From: BOG-908 sp964242115
GTDB lineage: Bacteria; Pseudomonadota; Alphaproteobacteria; Acetobacterales; Acetobacteraceae
NCBI GenBank assembly: GCA_964242115.1
Contig: CAXSZX010000014.1
Location: forward strand, 1 to 64,000
Reading direction: 5' to 3'
DNA: 64,000 bases
Shown piece by piece: positions 34,376 to 43,980 of this stretch. The first letter of the stretch is position 1; each line of letters starts with the position of its first letter. The notes below the pieces were generated by a model, which was given only the letters and a program-made list of their open reading frames with translations, was not told the origin of the DNA and did not search any database. Position numbers and translations under genes: made by a program.

Positions 34376-34703
34376 CTCAAGCCTCGTAGCGAATCTCTCG
34401 GCGCTCGGAGCTTCCCGGGCGCTACCTTCTCCGGCTTTCTTCGATGTCAGCGCTTTGTTCGGCCGTCCGGCCTGCTCAAGGCTCGCGTAAGCGACCGCCG
34501 GCGGCGGCTTGGCCTTACAGGCCGGACGGTCATCGCGCGTCGAAGATAGTCGCCATCCCCGTCGGGGTGTTCGCTCCGAAGATTAAGTCCACCGTCCTCT
34601 TCAAAAAGACGCACTTGCTGCCTGTCAACGGTCGAAGCTTGGCACGCCTGGTATCGATCGGCGGCTATCCGAACACTGCGTCAGGTGACCGCCTTCCTCG
34701 TCG
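34376..34703. other. Gene-poor stretch with a 12-bp inverted repeat
   Basis: No gene is supported between the eroded repeat and the GTPase gene. A perfect 12-bp inverted repeat (ccgtccggcctg at 34463-34474 and its complement at 34518-34529) encloses a 43-nt loop, which could form a long hairpin RNA. No T-tract follows. Confidence 0.35.
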
Positions 34704-36001
34704 CTATCCGGCTTGCCTGCTCGCCCCGCCCTTCATCAGCTTGGGAAACATCACGAGGATCTCCTCCGCGCGCGGCACCCGCCCGTTCACCTCGAGGAAG
34801 TCGTAAAGGAAGCGTATGTAGGCTTTCCCCATCGCGCGAGTGAGCGTGCCGGCGATGGCGGCGTTCAATACGCCGCCGATCACCGATCCTGGACCGGGGA
34901 TGAACTTCAGCGCGCTGCCGACGGCCCAGCGCCCTGCGAGCGTGGCGGCCAGACTGCCCATGGTTGCAGTAACAATCTGCAAGGTTTGCTGTTTGTCCAG
35001 GTTGAGGTTGAACGCGCTCGAGATGCCGATCAGCATCCCCGCCTGTATCGGCAACAGCGTCAGCACGTCGGCGAACGGAATGGGGATCACCGACGCGGCG
35101 CAGCGGCGGTGACTGCAGCCATGACGAACTCGTCGGCCGCCGACTTGTTCAGCTCCCGGCTTACCTTTTGTGCCGCGGCGAACGCGGCCCGGTGTGCCTG
35201 CGGCAACACCCGGTAGGTCGCCGAGACCAGGTTCTCCAGACCAAATGCCGGCGTGCTTCGGCGCGCGAGCGCCCGCACCGGCGTGACCGCTTCGTAGTGC
35301 GCCTGCTTCTCGTTCATCACGCGTGCTACGATCTGCGGAAAGTCCGGGTCTTCGTCGTCCTTCGTCAAAACGATGATGACCGGGATGTTGTAGCTGTTGA
35401 GCAGGCGCACGGTGCTGATCTCGCAAGGCTGCACACGGCTGCTCGGTGTCGAGATGCACACCCAGGCGATGTGAAGCTGATCGCGCGTGTCGGCTTCGCC
35501 GCGGCACCGCTCGATCTCGGCGCGCATGTCCGCGACGGTGCTGTCGTAATCCTCGGCCTCCAATCCCTTGGTGTCGAGGATACGCAGCGGTATTTTGTCC
35601 GAGCTATACCAGGCGGCATACTGCGTCACCGGCATACCCGCCGCGGTGGCGGCAAAGTCTTCCCCGAAAACGTTGTTGATCAGCGTGCTCTTGCCCACGC
35701 CGGTCTGCCCGGCAACCAGGATGTTGACCCGGCCGATGCTGCGCAGATGTTTCGAGACCTGCGCCAACACCAGCTGCGGATCTAGAACGTCCGGCGCGCT
35801 GGCGAGCAGGTTGCGCTCCGCGTCAGGCAAGACCACCACGCCAGCCAGTCCGGGCAGCGCCGCACCGCCCGGCAGGGCGTCCACCCGCGCCGGCGACACC
35901 GCCGGCTCCTGCTCGGACTCCTCGATCCCTCCCCAGCCTCGGGCGAGAAGCTCGCTCTTGAGCCAATCCAAGTCGCTGGCGTCGTGGTCCAGCATGGTCA
36001 T
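34704..36001 (-). pseudogene. GTPase-DUF697 membrane protein, frameshifted
   Basis: The N-terminal frame (36001 to a stop at 35087) is a Ras-like GTPase: P-loop GQTGVGKST (98-106), DTKG with Asp143, and TKDD at 213-216. The C-terminal frame, open to 34704, carries the hydrophobic DUF697/YcjF-like domain (VIPIPFADVLTLLPIQAGM, GPGSVIGGVLNAAIAG). They join near 35098, where the first frame runs out after VTAAAPRR. One lost or two extra bases in a GCGCCGCG tract explain the split. Family members sit at the inner membrane and are linked to envelope stress. The first ATG has AGAGG nearby. Confidence 0.8.
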
Positions 36002-36162
36002 CGTGCCTCTGTCTATTCGAGTTCAATACGAAACCATTATATAATGCGGCAACGCAACACGAACCAGTGATACAGCACGAATGTTTCTTGTGTGAGGTTT
36101 TCGGGCCACGTCTGTCATGGCGGGTCTGGCTCGCAGGCCACGTGTGGCGCGCTGGTAGGCAT

Positions 36163-36242
36163 AAGGAAGCGGTTCTTCTTGAGAAGAAAAACCGAAAAAT
36201 TTTTGTTCCTGAGGCGCAAGCTATGGGAGATGCCGTGACAGC
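36163..36242. repeat. Dispersed palindromic repeat, truncated
   Basis: Only the left arm (AAGGAAGCGGTTCTTC...GAGAAGAAAAACCG) and a GCCGTGACAGC-like core remain. The right arm is missing. Confidence 0.55.
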
Positions 36243-36260
36243 ACTCTTGGCGGCTTGGAT

Positions 36261-36575
36261 TCACGAAAAGCTTGATCTTCCCTTCAGGGCGATCGCAGTT
36301 TCCATCTCCAACTCCAGACACCTCTGCGCGCGCCTGAAATCCTCAGGCTTTATGGGGAAGTCGTACCTCACAGCGTGCGGTTTGGTGTAGCCGGAACATA
36401 GCTGAGTGATTTTCCAACGCGGCGGCAAGGCTCGATTGAATGAAGCCCAGCCAACCGGCTCCAGGTCGGTTGCACCGAACATGGACTCGGTCAGGTAATC
36501 CGGCATTGCGCCGAACAGGAACGTCGGCGTCGGCGCCAGGCTGTGTTCGCGCGCAGCCACCCCGATGTAGCGCAC
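36261..36575 (-). CDS. Hypothetical protein, possibly decayed
   Basis: A 104-residue frame with natural composition (APTPTFLFGAMPDYLTESMF, GWASFNRALPPRWK). It ends close to a truncated repeat. The frame continues open upstream of the GTG, and an overlapping frame reads MARITEIGA at about the same place, so the original N-terminus may have been shifted out of frame. No family recognised and no good ribosome site. It could be a gene fragment. Confidence 0.35.
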   Translation of the reverse strand: MRYIGVAAREHSLAPTPTFLFGAMPDYLTESMFGATDLEPVGWASFNRALPPRWKITQLCSGYTKPHAVRYDFPIKPEDFRRAQRCLELEMETAIALKGRSSFS

Positions 36576-36700
36576 CGATTTCAGTGATCCTGGCCATGTG
36601 CGTCGATGTGACAGCCTCGAACTCCAGCCATCCTGCCTGTTTTCAACTCGGCGATCTCATCGCGCACGGCAATCGTGGTTCACTAGTTGCAGCTTCAAGA

Positions 36701-36831
36701 CAGCAAGGCCAATTTTTTAAAAACAGCAAAAAAACTTTGGCTCTGCCGTCGCGAAAGTTTCGGCAGCGCACCCAAAAAACCAAAAAAGTTTTTTGGTTCT
36801 TTTTTTCAAAAAAGAACCGCTTGCTTGCTTC
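36701..36831. repeat. Dispersed palindromic repeat, orientation F
   Basis: Left arm CAGCAAGGCC with an altered A/T run, core TGCCGTCGCGAAAG, and a near-perfect right arm GGTTC...GAACCGCTTGCTTGC. It lies past the stop of the following minus-strand gene. Confidence 0.85.
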
Positions 36832-36867
36832 TTTATCACCGCCCAACCAAGAAACCCCGCCCCGTCC

Positions 36868-37284
36868 TCAATGCGATCCGGACGCTTCCCGCAACCGCGA
36901 GTCCGTCCACCCCACCGGCGGGGTCGCACCCGGCAGGTTCACCTCGGTGGCCGCCGGCCCGTCACGGCCGACCACGCTCACAGCAACGGTCGCACGCACG
37001 ATGCGGCACCCCGTCGGTTCCGGCGCGAAACCGCCACCCAGCCTGGCCGCGACCGCCTGCTGATGCTGACGCAACTGCGCCTCGGTGGCGCACAGCAGGG
37101 CACCGGGATCCAGGCGCTGCCGCGGATCCGGCTGCCCCTTGATCTCCGGCAACGGCGGCGGCAGGTCGGCGGCGTGGTCGTTCTTGCCGGAACCGCCGCC
37201 CCGCCCGCCGCCGCCCGATATCTGCGCCGAAGCGGCACCCGCTACGCAGAGCACAGCCAAACCTGTCACAAGAGCCCGCTTCAT
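36868..37284 (-). CDS. Secreted hypothetical protein (138 aa)
   Basis: The N-terminal MKRALVTGLAVLCVAGAASA is a clear Sec signal peptide with an ASA cleavage site. A Gly-rich linker and a Pro-rich stretch lead to a C-terminal module with two Cys (LLCATEAQLRQHQQAV and GCRIVRATVAVSVVG) that could form one disulfide. No known family is recognised. AGGT lies before the ATG. It lies between repeat copies on both sides and is divergent from a glycosyltransferase gene. Confidence 0.6.
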   Translation of the reverse strand: MKRALVTGLAVLCVAGAASAQISGGGGRGGGSGKNDHAADLPPPLPEIKGQPDPRQRLDPGALLCATEAQLRQHQQAVAARLGGGFAPEPTGCRIVRATVAVSVVGRDGPAATEVNLPGATPPVGWTDSRLREASGSH

Positions 37285-37316
37285 GGTTCTAACCTACCTC
37301 TGGTTCGGCTGATCGG

Positions 37317-37468
37317 CAGGAAGAAAGGCCTTCTTTTTTGAAAAAAAGAAGCAAAAAACTTTTGCCTGCGCTGTCGCGGATCGCTGAAACGACACGCCTC
37401 CACGACGCACACCGAACAGGACCAAAAGTTTTTTGGTTCTTTTTTTCAAAAAAGAACGCCTTGCTTGT
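37317..37468. repeat. Dispersed palindromic repeat, orientation F
   Basis: A long copy with near-perfect arms (AAGGCCTTC...GAAGC and GGTTC...GAACGCCTTGCTTG), core GCTGTCGCGGATCGC. It lies between divergent gene starts. Confidence 0.9.
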
Positions 37469-37503
37469 GCCCCAGACAGAGTCCCGCTAGCGCTCCAGGC
37501 CAG

Positions 37504-40236
37504 ATGCCAGACGACGTCCCAGCCCAGGCAGAGCTCCAAGCCCTGCGCGCCGAATGTGCCCGGCTCGCCTTGCTGGCCGAGCAATCCGCCGCCAGCGCCG
37601 CGCTGCAAGGCATGCGTGCCGGCGGCCAGGGCGGGCAAGCCCACGCCATGCGCCTGCAGGTGCAAGCCATGCGCGCAAGCTTTTTCTGGCGCCTGACGCT
37701 CCCACTGCGCGTGGCGGTGGACCTCGCCCGCGGCGCTCCGCCAACCGCGTCGGCCGAAGCAAGGCTGTTGCGCCACGGCGCCGGCCTGATCCGCCGTGAC
37801 GGCCTGGCTGCAGGCTGGAAGACCCTGCAGGACTACCGGCGCCGACGCCGTGGCTTTGCCGCCGCGCAGCACCCCGCCCCGCCGCAAGCCGCCCTCCCCG
37901 AAGCCCAACCCCGCCTTATGCCGCTCCCGTGCGAGGTCCTGGCACCCAGCGTTCTGATCGTGGCCGAACTCACCCTGCAGCAATGCGCCAAGTACCGCGT
38001 CTGGCAGAAGCAGGAGCACTTCGCCCGCCTCGGCATACCATGCCGGGTGGTGGACTGGCGCCGCACGGACGAGTGCCTCGCCGCCGCCTCGCTGGCCACC
38101 CAGGCGATCTTCTACCGCGTGCCGGGCTACCCCGCCGTGCTGGAGATGATCGCGGCCATGCACCGCCTGCGCCTGCCGCTCGCCTGGGAAGTCGACGACC
38201 TGATCTTCGACGCGCCGCTGTTCCTGCAGAACCGCAACGTCGACTCGCTGGAGCCGGAGATGCGCCAGGGCATCCTCTCCGGCGTGGACCTCTACCGTGC
38301 CGCCATGCTGGCCTGCGGCGCCGGCATCGCCAGCACCGCGCACCTGGCCGACGTGATGCGCACCGCCGGCCTGACCGACGTCGCGGTCGTCGAGAACGCG
38401 CTCGACTCAGAAACGCTCCGTCTGGCGACAGACCTGCGCGCCGCCCGCGACACGGCCCCCGCACGCGACACGCTGCTGATCGGCTACGGCTCCGGCACCA
38501 AGACGCACGACGCCGATTTCCGCCAGGCAGTCCCTGCCCTGCTGCGCCTGCTGCGCGCGCGTCCGGACGTGCGCCTGCGCATCGTCGGCGAGCTGACACT
38601 CCCCGCGGAGCTGGCCGCCATGGGTGCCCAAATCGAGCGCTTGCCGCCGGTCCCCTTCTCCCGCTACCTCGCCCTGCTCGCCGAATGCGACGTCAGCATC
38701 GCCCCGCTCGAGCCCACGCTGTTCAACGATGCCAAGAGCAACATCAAGTTTCTCGAGGCGGCCATCCTCGGCGTGCCCTCGGTCTGCTCGCCGCGCGCCC
38801 ACTTCACCGACGCCATCGCCGACGGGGAAACCGGCCTGCTCGCCGAGGGCGACGAGGCCTGGTTCGACGCGCTGAACCGGCTCGCTTCAGACCCCGCGCT
38901 GCGCACGCGCATCGGCCAGGCCGCGCTGCATGCCACAATCGATCGCTACGCCCCCGAAGCGGTCGCCCGCACCCAGGTCGCCCCGTTGCTGCTGCGCGCG
39001 CCCGACCGCAGGCCGGCCCGTGACCTGCGCGTCCTGTTCGCCAACATATACTACGCACCGCGCAGCTATGGCGGCGCCACGCTGGTGGTCGAGGAGATGG
39101 CAAGCCGCCTGCACGCGCGCGGCGATACCGACGTGCACGTCTTCACCGGCCTGTCGCTCGACGACAAGGTCCGTGCACTCACCCGCACCGACCGGGACGG
39201 CATCACCGTCTTCGCCGTCCCCACCGCGGAAGGCGACACCGTCGGCACCTTCGACGACCCCGCTTGCGGCGCCGCCCTTGCCGAGGTGTTGGACGCGGTG
39301 CAGCCGGACGTCGTGCACCTGCACGCCATCCAGGGCCTCGGCGCCAGCCTGGCCCTGGCCTGCGCCAAACGCGGCGTCCCCTACGTCATCACCCTGCACG
39401 ACGCCTGGTGGCTGTGCGACCGCCAGTTTATGGTACGCGCCGACGGCACCTACTGCTTCCAGACGCATATCGACCTGCACGTCTGCCAGAACTGCGTCCC
39501 CGCGGCCTACCATCTCGAAGGCCGCGCCAAGCTGATGCACGCGGCCCTGCGCGGTGCCGCACTCCTGCTCTCGCCCAGCCAGTCCCACCGCGCGCTCTAC
39601 CTCGCCAACGGCATCGCACCCGCCCGGATCGAGGTCGCCCCCAACGGCGTACGACTGCCCGCCATCCGCCGCCCGCGCACCCCGGGCGCACAACTGCGCT
39701 TCGCGTATGTCGGCGGCAACGTGGACGTGAAAGGCTACACGGTCACCCGGCGCGCCTTCGAAGCGCTACACCGCGCGGACTGGGAGCTGATCCTGGTGGA
39801 CAACACGCTGAACCTCGGCTTCTCCAGCGTGAACGCGGCCAATTGGCATGTGCGCGGCCGCCTCTCCGTGGTGCCCGCCTACGCGCAGGACGGCATCGAC
39901 GCCTTTTTCGCCGGCATCGACGTGCTGGTGTTCCCCTCCCAGTGGCAGGAGAGTTTCGGCCTGACCGTGCGCGAGGCGCTGGCCCGCGACGTGTGGGTGA
40001 TCGCAACCCAAGGCGGCGGCCCGGCCGAGGCGATCGCGCACGGGGTCAACGGCACGCTGATCCCGCTGGATGGCAGCCACCTTGGCCTGCTCGCCGCGAT
40101 AGAAAAGCTGTTGGAAACGCCAGGAAGACTGGCAAACTACCATAATCCGCATGTAGACGAGATCATGGGATACGCCGCGCAGGCGGAGGCGCTGCACGTC
40201 ACTTTGAAGCGAGTCAAGAAAGGCCTTCTTTTTTGA
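37504..40236 (+). CDS. Double GT4 glycosyltransferase (910 aa)
   Basis: Two glycosyltransferase-B units follow a helical N-terminal region (1-60). The first (about 150-500) has LAWEVDDLIFDAP, IGYGSGTKTHDADF and a SNIKFLEAAILGVPSV donor-site helix. The second (about 510-900) has NIYYAPRSYGGATLVVEEMA, HLHAIQGLG, ITLHDAWW and VLVFPSQWQESFGLTVREAL with the acidic GT4 site. It probably builds surface polysaccharide. The terminal KKGLLF residues and the stop codon are encoded by the adjoining palindromic repeat, so the native end may have been lost. The ATG at 37504 has only a weak ribosome site. Confidence 0.85.
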   Translation: MPDDVPAQAELQALRAECARLALLAEQSAASAALQGMRAGGQGGQAHAMRLQVQAMRASFFWRLTLPLRVAVDLARGAPPTASAEARLLRHGAGLIRRDGLAAGWKTLQDYRRRRRGFAAAQHPAPPQAALPEAQPRLMPLPCEVLAPSVLIVAELTLQQCAKYRVWQKQEHFARLGIPCRVVDWRRTDECLAAASLATQAIFYRVPGYPAVLEMIAAMHRLRLPLAWEVDDLIFDAPLFLQNRNVDSLEPEMRQGILSGVDLYRAAMLACGAGIASTAHLADVMRTAGLTDVAVVENALDSETLRLATDLRAARDTAPARDTLLIGYGSGTKTHDADFRQAVPALLRLLRARPDVRLRIVGELTLPAELAAMGAQIERLPPVPFSRYLALLAECDVSIAPLEPTLFNDAKSNIKFLEAAILGVPSVCSPRAHFTDAIADGETGLLAEGDEAWFDALNRLASDPALRTRIGQAALHATIDRYAPEAVARTQVAPLLLRAPDRRPARDLRVLFANIYYAPRSYGGATLVVEEMASRLHARGDTDVHVFTGLSLDDKVRALTRTDRDGITVFAVPTAEGDTVGTFDDPACGAALAEVLDAVQPDVVHLHAIQGLGASLALACAKRGVPYVITLHDAWWLCDRQFMVRADGTYCFQTHIDLHVCQNCVPAAYHLEGRAKLMHAALRGAALLLSPSQSHRALYLANGIAPARIEVAPNGVRLPAIRRPRTPGAQLRFAYVGGNVDVKGYTVTRRAFEALHRADWELILVDNTLNLGFSSVNAANWHVRGRLSVVPAYAQDGIDAFFAGIDVLVFPSQWQESFGLTVREALARDVWVIATQGGGPAEAIAHGVNGTLIPLDGSHLGLLAAIEKLLETPGRLANYHNPHVDEIMGYAAQAEALHVTLKRVKKGLLF

Positions 40237-40347
40237 AGAAAAGACGCAAAAAACTTTTGCGCAGACTGTCGCGGACCTCTCCGCACCGCGTACACCAGGG
40301 ACCAAAAGCTTTTTGGTTCTTTTTTCCAAAAAAGAACCGCTTGCTTT
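40215..40347. repeat. Dispersed palindromic repeat, orientation F, contains the upstream stop
   Basis: Full copy. The TGA of the glycosyltransferase gene (40234-40236) falls in its TTTTTTGA turn. Core ACTGTCGCGGACCTCTCCG; right end GAACCGCTTGCTT, 16 bp before the next start. Confidence 0.9.
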
Positions 40348-40363
40348 CTGAGATACATCCCCA

Positions 40364-43300
40364 ATGAACCCCATAGAAGCCCTCACCGCCCCCGAACTGG
40401 CCCCGCTCTTCTGGCGCCCTTCCCGCCTCGCCGCAGACAGCGCCTGGTTCGGCCACGTCCCTTTCGCACACTGGATCATTGGCCAGCACCGCCCCCGCAG
40501 CATCGTCGAGCTCGGCTCGCATAACGGCGTCTCCTACGCCGCGTTCTGCGAGGCCGTGCTGCGAGAGGGCGTGGACGCCAGCGCGCTCGCCGTCGACACC
40601 TGGCGCGGCGACGAACACGCCGGCTTCTACGGCGACGACGTCTACGCCGACCTCGTCAAGTTTCACGACCAGCATTACGCCGGCTTCTCCACCATGCTGC
40701 GCGCCACCTTCGACGAGGCGCTCGGCTTCGTGCTCGACGGCAGCGTCGACCTTCTGCACATCGACGGCCGTCACCGTTACGAGGACGTCTCGCACGACTT
40801 CGCCACCTGGACGCCGAAGCTTTCGCCGCGCGCGGTGGTGCTGTTCCACGACACCAACGTGCGGCAGGGCGACTTCGGCGTCTGGCGGCTGTGGGCCGAA
40901 CTACGGGACCGGCATCCCTCCTTCGAGTTCCTGCACGGCCATGGCCTCGGCGTGCTTGCCTGTGGTGCGGAGGTGCAGGGCAGCGTCGCGGAGCTGTGCG
41001 CGTTGCGCGACCCGCACGCCGTCGCCGCGCTGCGCGACCGGTTCGGCCTGATCGGCGAACGCTGGATCGCCACCCGGGAGATGCGCCGGCAGCTGCAGAC
41101 ACAGGACCAGTTTGCCGCAGCGCTGGCCAAGACGCAGCAGGACCTGGCCGCGACCCGCAACTGGGCGGAGACGGCGCAGACCGAGGTGAACAAGCTGTTC
41201 CCGATGTGGCAGACGTTGACCGAGACGCATCGCACGGTCCGCGCCAACCTCGCCCGCGCGCGCTACGACATCTCTGCCCGCGAGCGCGAGCTGGCGGAAC
41301 GCGACGTTGCGGCAGCGGCCGGGCTGACGGCTTTGCAAGCCGAACGGGCAGCGAACAGCGCCGAGCTCGCCGCGAGCAAAGCCGAGCTGGAGGCGGCCAG
41401 AGCCGAGCTGGAGGCGGCCAGAGCCGAGCTGGAGAGGGCCAGGGCGGAGCTGCGACACACCCGCTCCAGCGCCGCGCAGACGGAGGCCGCCCTTGCCGGC
41501 GCCCAGGCACACGCAGCCGCGCTCGAGGAGACGCGGGCGCGCATTCTCGGCTCCACGAGCTGGCGGCTGACGGCACCGTTGCGGCGCTTGCTCGGCGCGC
41601 CGTCCGCCCGCCTTTCTGAAAACCGGGCCTCGCCGCAAGCTGCCGCCTCCCTGCCGAACCCCAGCGACGTGCCGGCGCCCGGACAACCCGTCACCATGGC
41701 AGGGCCCGCCGAAGCGCAAGCGGCTGCCATGTCGGCCGTGCCGGCGACAGGCACGGACACGCCAGCGCCCGCAATGGCCACCGTCCCCGCAGGGGCGGCC
41801 GACGCGCCAGCGTCCTCCGCACCCGCACTTCCCGACGCGCCGCCTCGGCGCCCTCTGCTGTTCATCAGCGGCGAGGACCACACCCCCGGCACCACCTATC
41901 GGGTGGACCGCTATGCCGCCACCGTGCGCGCGCTCGGCCTGGACGCGAGCGCGTCGGTCGCCGGCCCGGTCGGCCCCGCCGAGCTCGCCGGCGCCCGCCT
42001 GGTGGTGCTTTGGCGCGTTCCCTACAGCACCCACATCGCCGGTATCATCCAGGTGGCGCACGAACAGGGTGCCACCGTCATATTCGACGTCGACGACCTG
42101 ATGTTCCGCCCGGAGCTCGCCACCATCGAGGTGATCGACGGCATCCGCTCGCAGCGCTTCTCCGAGCAAGACACCCAGGAGTTCTTCCGCCTGATCAGCC
42201 GCACCCTACGCGCCTGCGACCTGGTCACCTGCCCCACCGAGGAACTGGCCCACCAGGTCCGCCAGACCGGCCGGCCGGCCACTGTACTACCCAACGGCTT
42301 CGACGCCGCCAGCCACGCCGCCGCCCGCCGCGCTCACCGCGACTGGCTCACCTACGCCGACGACCTGGTTCGCATCGGCTACGCCGGCGGCTCGCGCACC
42401 CACCAGCGCGACTTCGCCCGTGCCGCCCCGGCCATCGCCCGCGTGCTGCGCGCCCACCCGCAGACCCGCCTGACCCTGTTCCGCGACCCCTCCAGCGGCG
42501 AAGGCCTGGTGCTGATCCACGAGTTCCCCGAGTTCGAGGACCTCGCCGACCGCATCGAATGGCGCGACATGGTCCCGCTGGCCGAACTGCCCGCCGAGAT
42601 CGCACGCTTCGCCATCAACATCGCCCCGCTCGAAGTCGGCAACCCGTTCTGCGAGGCCAAGAGCGAGCTGAAGTTCTTCGAAGCCGCCCTGGCCGGCGTG
42701 CCCACGGTCGCCTCACCCACCGGCCCGTTCCGCCGCGCCATCGAGCACGGCGCCAACGGCCTGCTTGCGGACAGCCAGGACGAGTGGTTCGCTGCACTGG
42801 CCCGCCTGATCGAGGACCCGGCCGAGCGCGCCCGTCTCGCCCAGGCCGCCTACCACACCAGCCTCGCCCGCTTCGGCCCGGAAGCGCGGGCCGATGCCTT
42901 TGCCCTGATGCTGGCGCAGATCGAAGGCGGCCCGGACGGTGCCGCGGCCTTCGAGCGCGTCCGCTATCGTGCCAGCCTGCCGCCCAGCGCCGCGCCCTAC
43001 GTGCCCGCCAGCACTACCCTGTTCGCGCGCGACATGATGGCCGACGCCGCAGTAACCGTGATCGTGCCGGTGTTCAATTACGCGGACTACGTGACCGAAG
43101 CGCTGCAATCCGTCGCCGACCAGACGCTGCAGCGGCTGGACCTGGTGGTGGTTGACGACGCCTCCCCCGACGATTCCGGCCAGATGGTGCTAGACTGGGT
43201 GCGCTCGCACGAGCAGCGCTTCAACCGCATCCGCGTGCTCCGCCATACGCAGAACGCCGGACTGGGCTTCGCCCGCAACAGCGGTTTCGCTGGAGCGGAA

Positions 43301-43792
43301 ACGCCCTTTGTGCTGCCGCTGGACGCCGACAACCGCCTGCGTCCCACCGCCTGCGAGAGCCTGCTGCGCGCTCTCTGCGGCACCAGCGCGGCGTTCGCCT
43401 ACCCCGCCATCCAGCAGTTCGGCACCGCCTCGGACGTCTTCGGCGACCAACCCTACTCCGCCCTGCGCCTGCAGCCCGGCAACTACATCGACGCCATGGC
43501 CCTGGTGCGCAAATCCGCCTGGGCGGCCGCCGCCGGCTTCGACCACGTGCAGCACGGCTGGGAGGATTTCGACTTCTGGTGCCGCCTCGCCGAACGCGGC
43601 TTTCACGGCGTCAGCGTGCCGGACGTGCTGGCGGAATACCGCGTGCACGGCGGCTCCATGCTGCACACCACGACCGAGAAACGCGAGAACCGCGAGGCGC
43701 TGGCTGCTGACATGCAGCACCGGCATCCTTGGTTGGATCTATGCGCGTCGGTATCGTTGCGCGTGGACGCGCACAGGAACGTCTTGAGGTGA
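40364..43792 (+). CDS. Methyltransferase-coiled coil-GT4-GT2 fusion (1142 aa)
   Basis: Four modules in one chain. Residues 10-230 form a CmcI-like SAM methyltransferase (VELGSHNGVSYAAFCEA, DLLHIDGRHRYEDV, VVLFHDTNV). Residues 285-395 are a long Ala/Glu/Arg-rich coiled coil with repeated AELEAAR units. After a Pro/Ala linker, residues 500-860 form a GT4 transferase (GYAGGSRTHQRDF, SELKFFEAALAGVPTV). Residues 895-1125 form a GT2 transferase (VIVPVFNYADYV, VVVDDASPDDSG, LPLDADN metal site). It likely assembles and methyl-caps a surface glycan. It follows the double-GT gene and belongs to one polysaccharide locus. Confidence 0.87.
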   Translation: MNPIEALTAPELAPLFWRPSRLAADSAWFGHVPFAHWIIGQHRPRSIVELGSHNGVSYAAFCEAVLREGVDASALAVDTWRGDEHAGFYGDDVYADLVKFHDQHYAGFSTMLRATFDEALGFVLDGSVDLLHIDGRHRYEDVSHDFATWTPKLSPRAVVLFHDTNVRQGDFGVWRLWAELRDRHPSFEFLHGHGLGVLACGAEVQGSVAELCALRDPHAVAALRDRFGLIGERWIATREMRRQLQTQDQFAAALAKTQQDLAATRNWAETAQTEVNKLFPMWQTLTETHRTVRANLARARYDISARERELAERDVAAAAGLTALQAERAANSAELAASKAELEAARAELEAARAELERARAELRHTRSSAAQTEAALAGAQAHAAALEETRARILGSTSWRLTAPLRRLLGAPSARLSENRASPQAAASLPNPSDVPAPGQPVTMAGPAEAQAAAMSAVPATGTDTPAPAMATVPAGAADAPASSAPALPDAPPRRPLLFISGEDHTPGTTYRVDRYAATVRALGLDASASVAGPVGPAELAGARLVVLWRVPYSTHIAGIIQVAHEQGATVIFDVDDLMFRPELATIEVIDGIRSQRFSEQDTQEFFRLISRTLRACDLVTCPTEELAHQVRQTGRPATVLPNGFDAASHAAARRAHRDWLTYADDLVRIGYAGGSRTHQRDFARAAPAIARVLRAHPQTRLTLFRDPSSGEGLVLIHEFPEFEDLADRIEWRDMVPLAELPAEIARFAINIAPLEVGNPFCEAKSELKFFEAALAGVPTVASPTGPFRRAIEHGANGLLADSQDEWFAALARLIEDPAERARLAQAAYHTSLARFGPEARADAFALMLAQIEGGPDGAAAFERVRYRASLPPSAAPYVPASTTLFARDMMADAAVTVIVPVFNYADYVTEALQSVADQTLQRLDLVVVDDASPDDSGQMVLDWVRSHEQRFNRIRVLRHTQNAGLGFARNSGFAGAETPFVLPLDADNRLRPTACESLLRALCGTSAAFAYPAIQQFGTASDVFGDQPYSALRLQPGNYIDAMALVRKSAWAAAAGFDHVQHGWEDFDFWCRLAERGFHGVSVPDVLAEYRVHGGSMLHTTTEKRENREALAADMQHRHPWLDLCASVSLRVDAHRNVLR

Positions 43793-43820
43793 CATTGAGA
43801 TTACGAAACTTGGCCCATTG

Positions 43821-43960
43821 AAAGACAAGGCAAGCGGTTCTTTTTTGAAAAAAAGAACCAAAAAACTTTTGTTCCCTTGCGCGCGCGTGAGGGAACGCCG
43901 CGACAGCCATACCAAAAGTCTTTTGCTTCTTTTCTTCAAAAAAGAAGGCCTTGCTTTCCT
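43821..43960. repeat. Dispersed palindromic repeat, orientation R
   Basis: Full copy with near-perfect arms (CAAGCGGTTC...GAACC and GCTTC...GAAGGCCTTGC), core GCCGCGACAGCC. It lies 28 bp past the fusion gene's stop. Confidence 0.9.
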
Positions 43961-43980
43961 TGCCTCTCCTCAGGATCACG

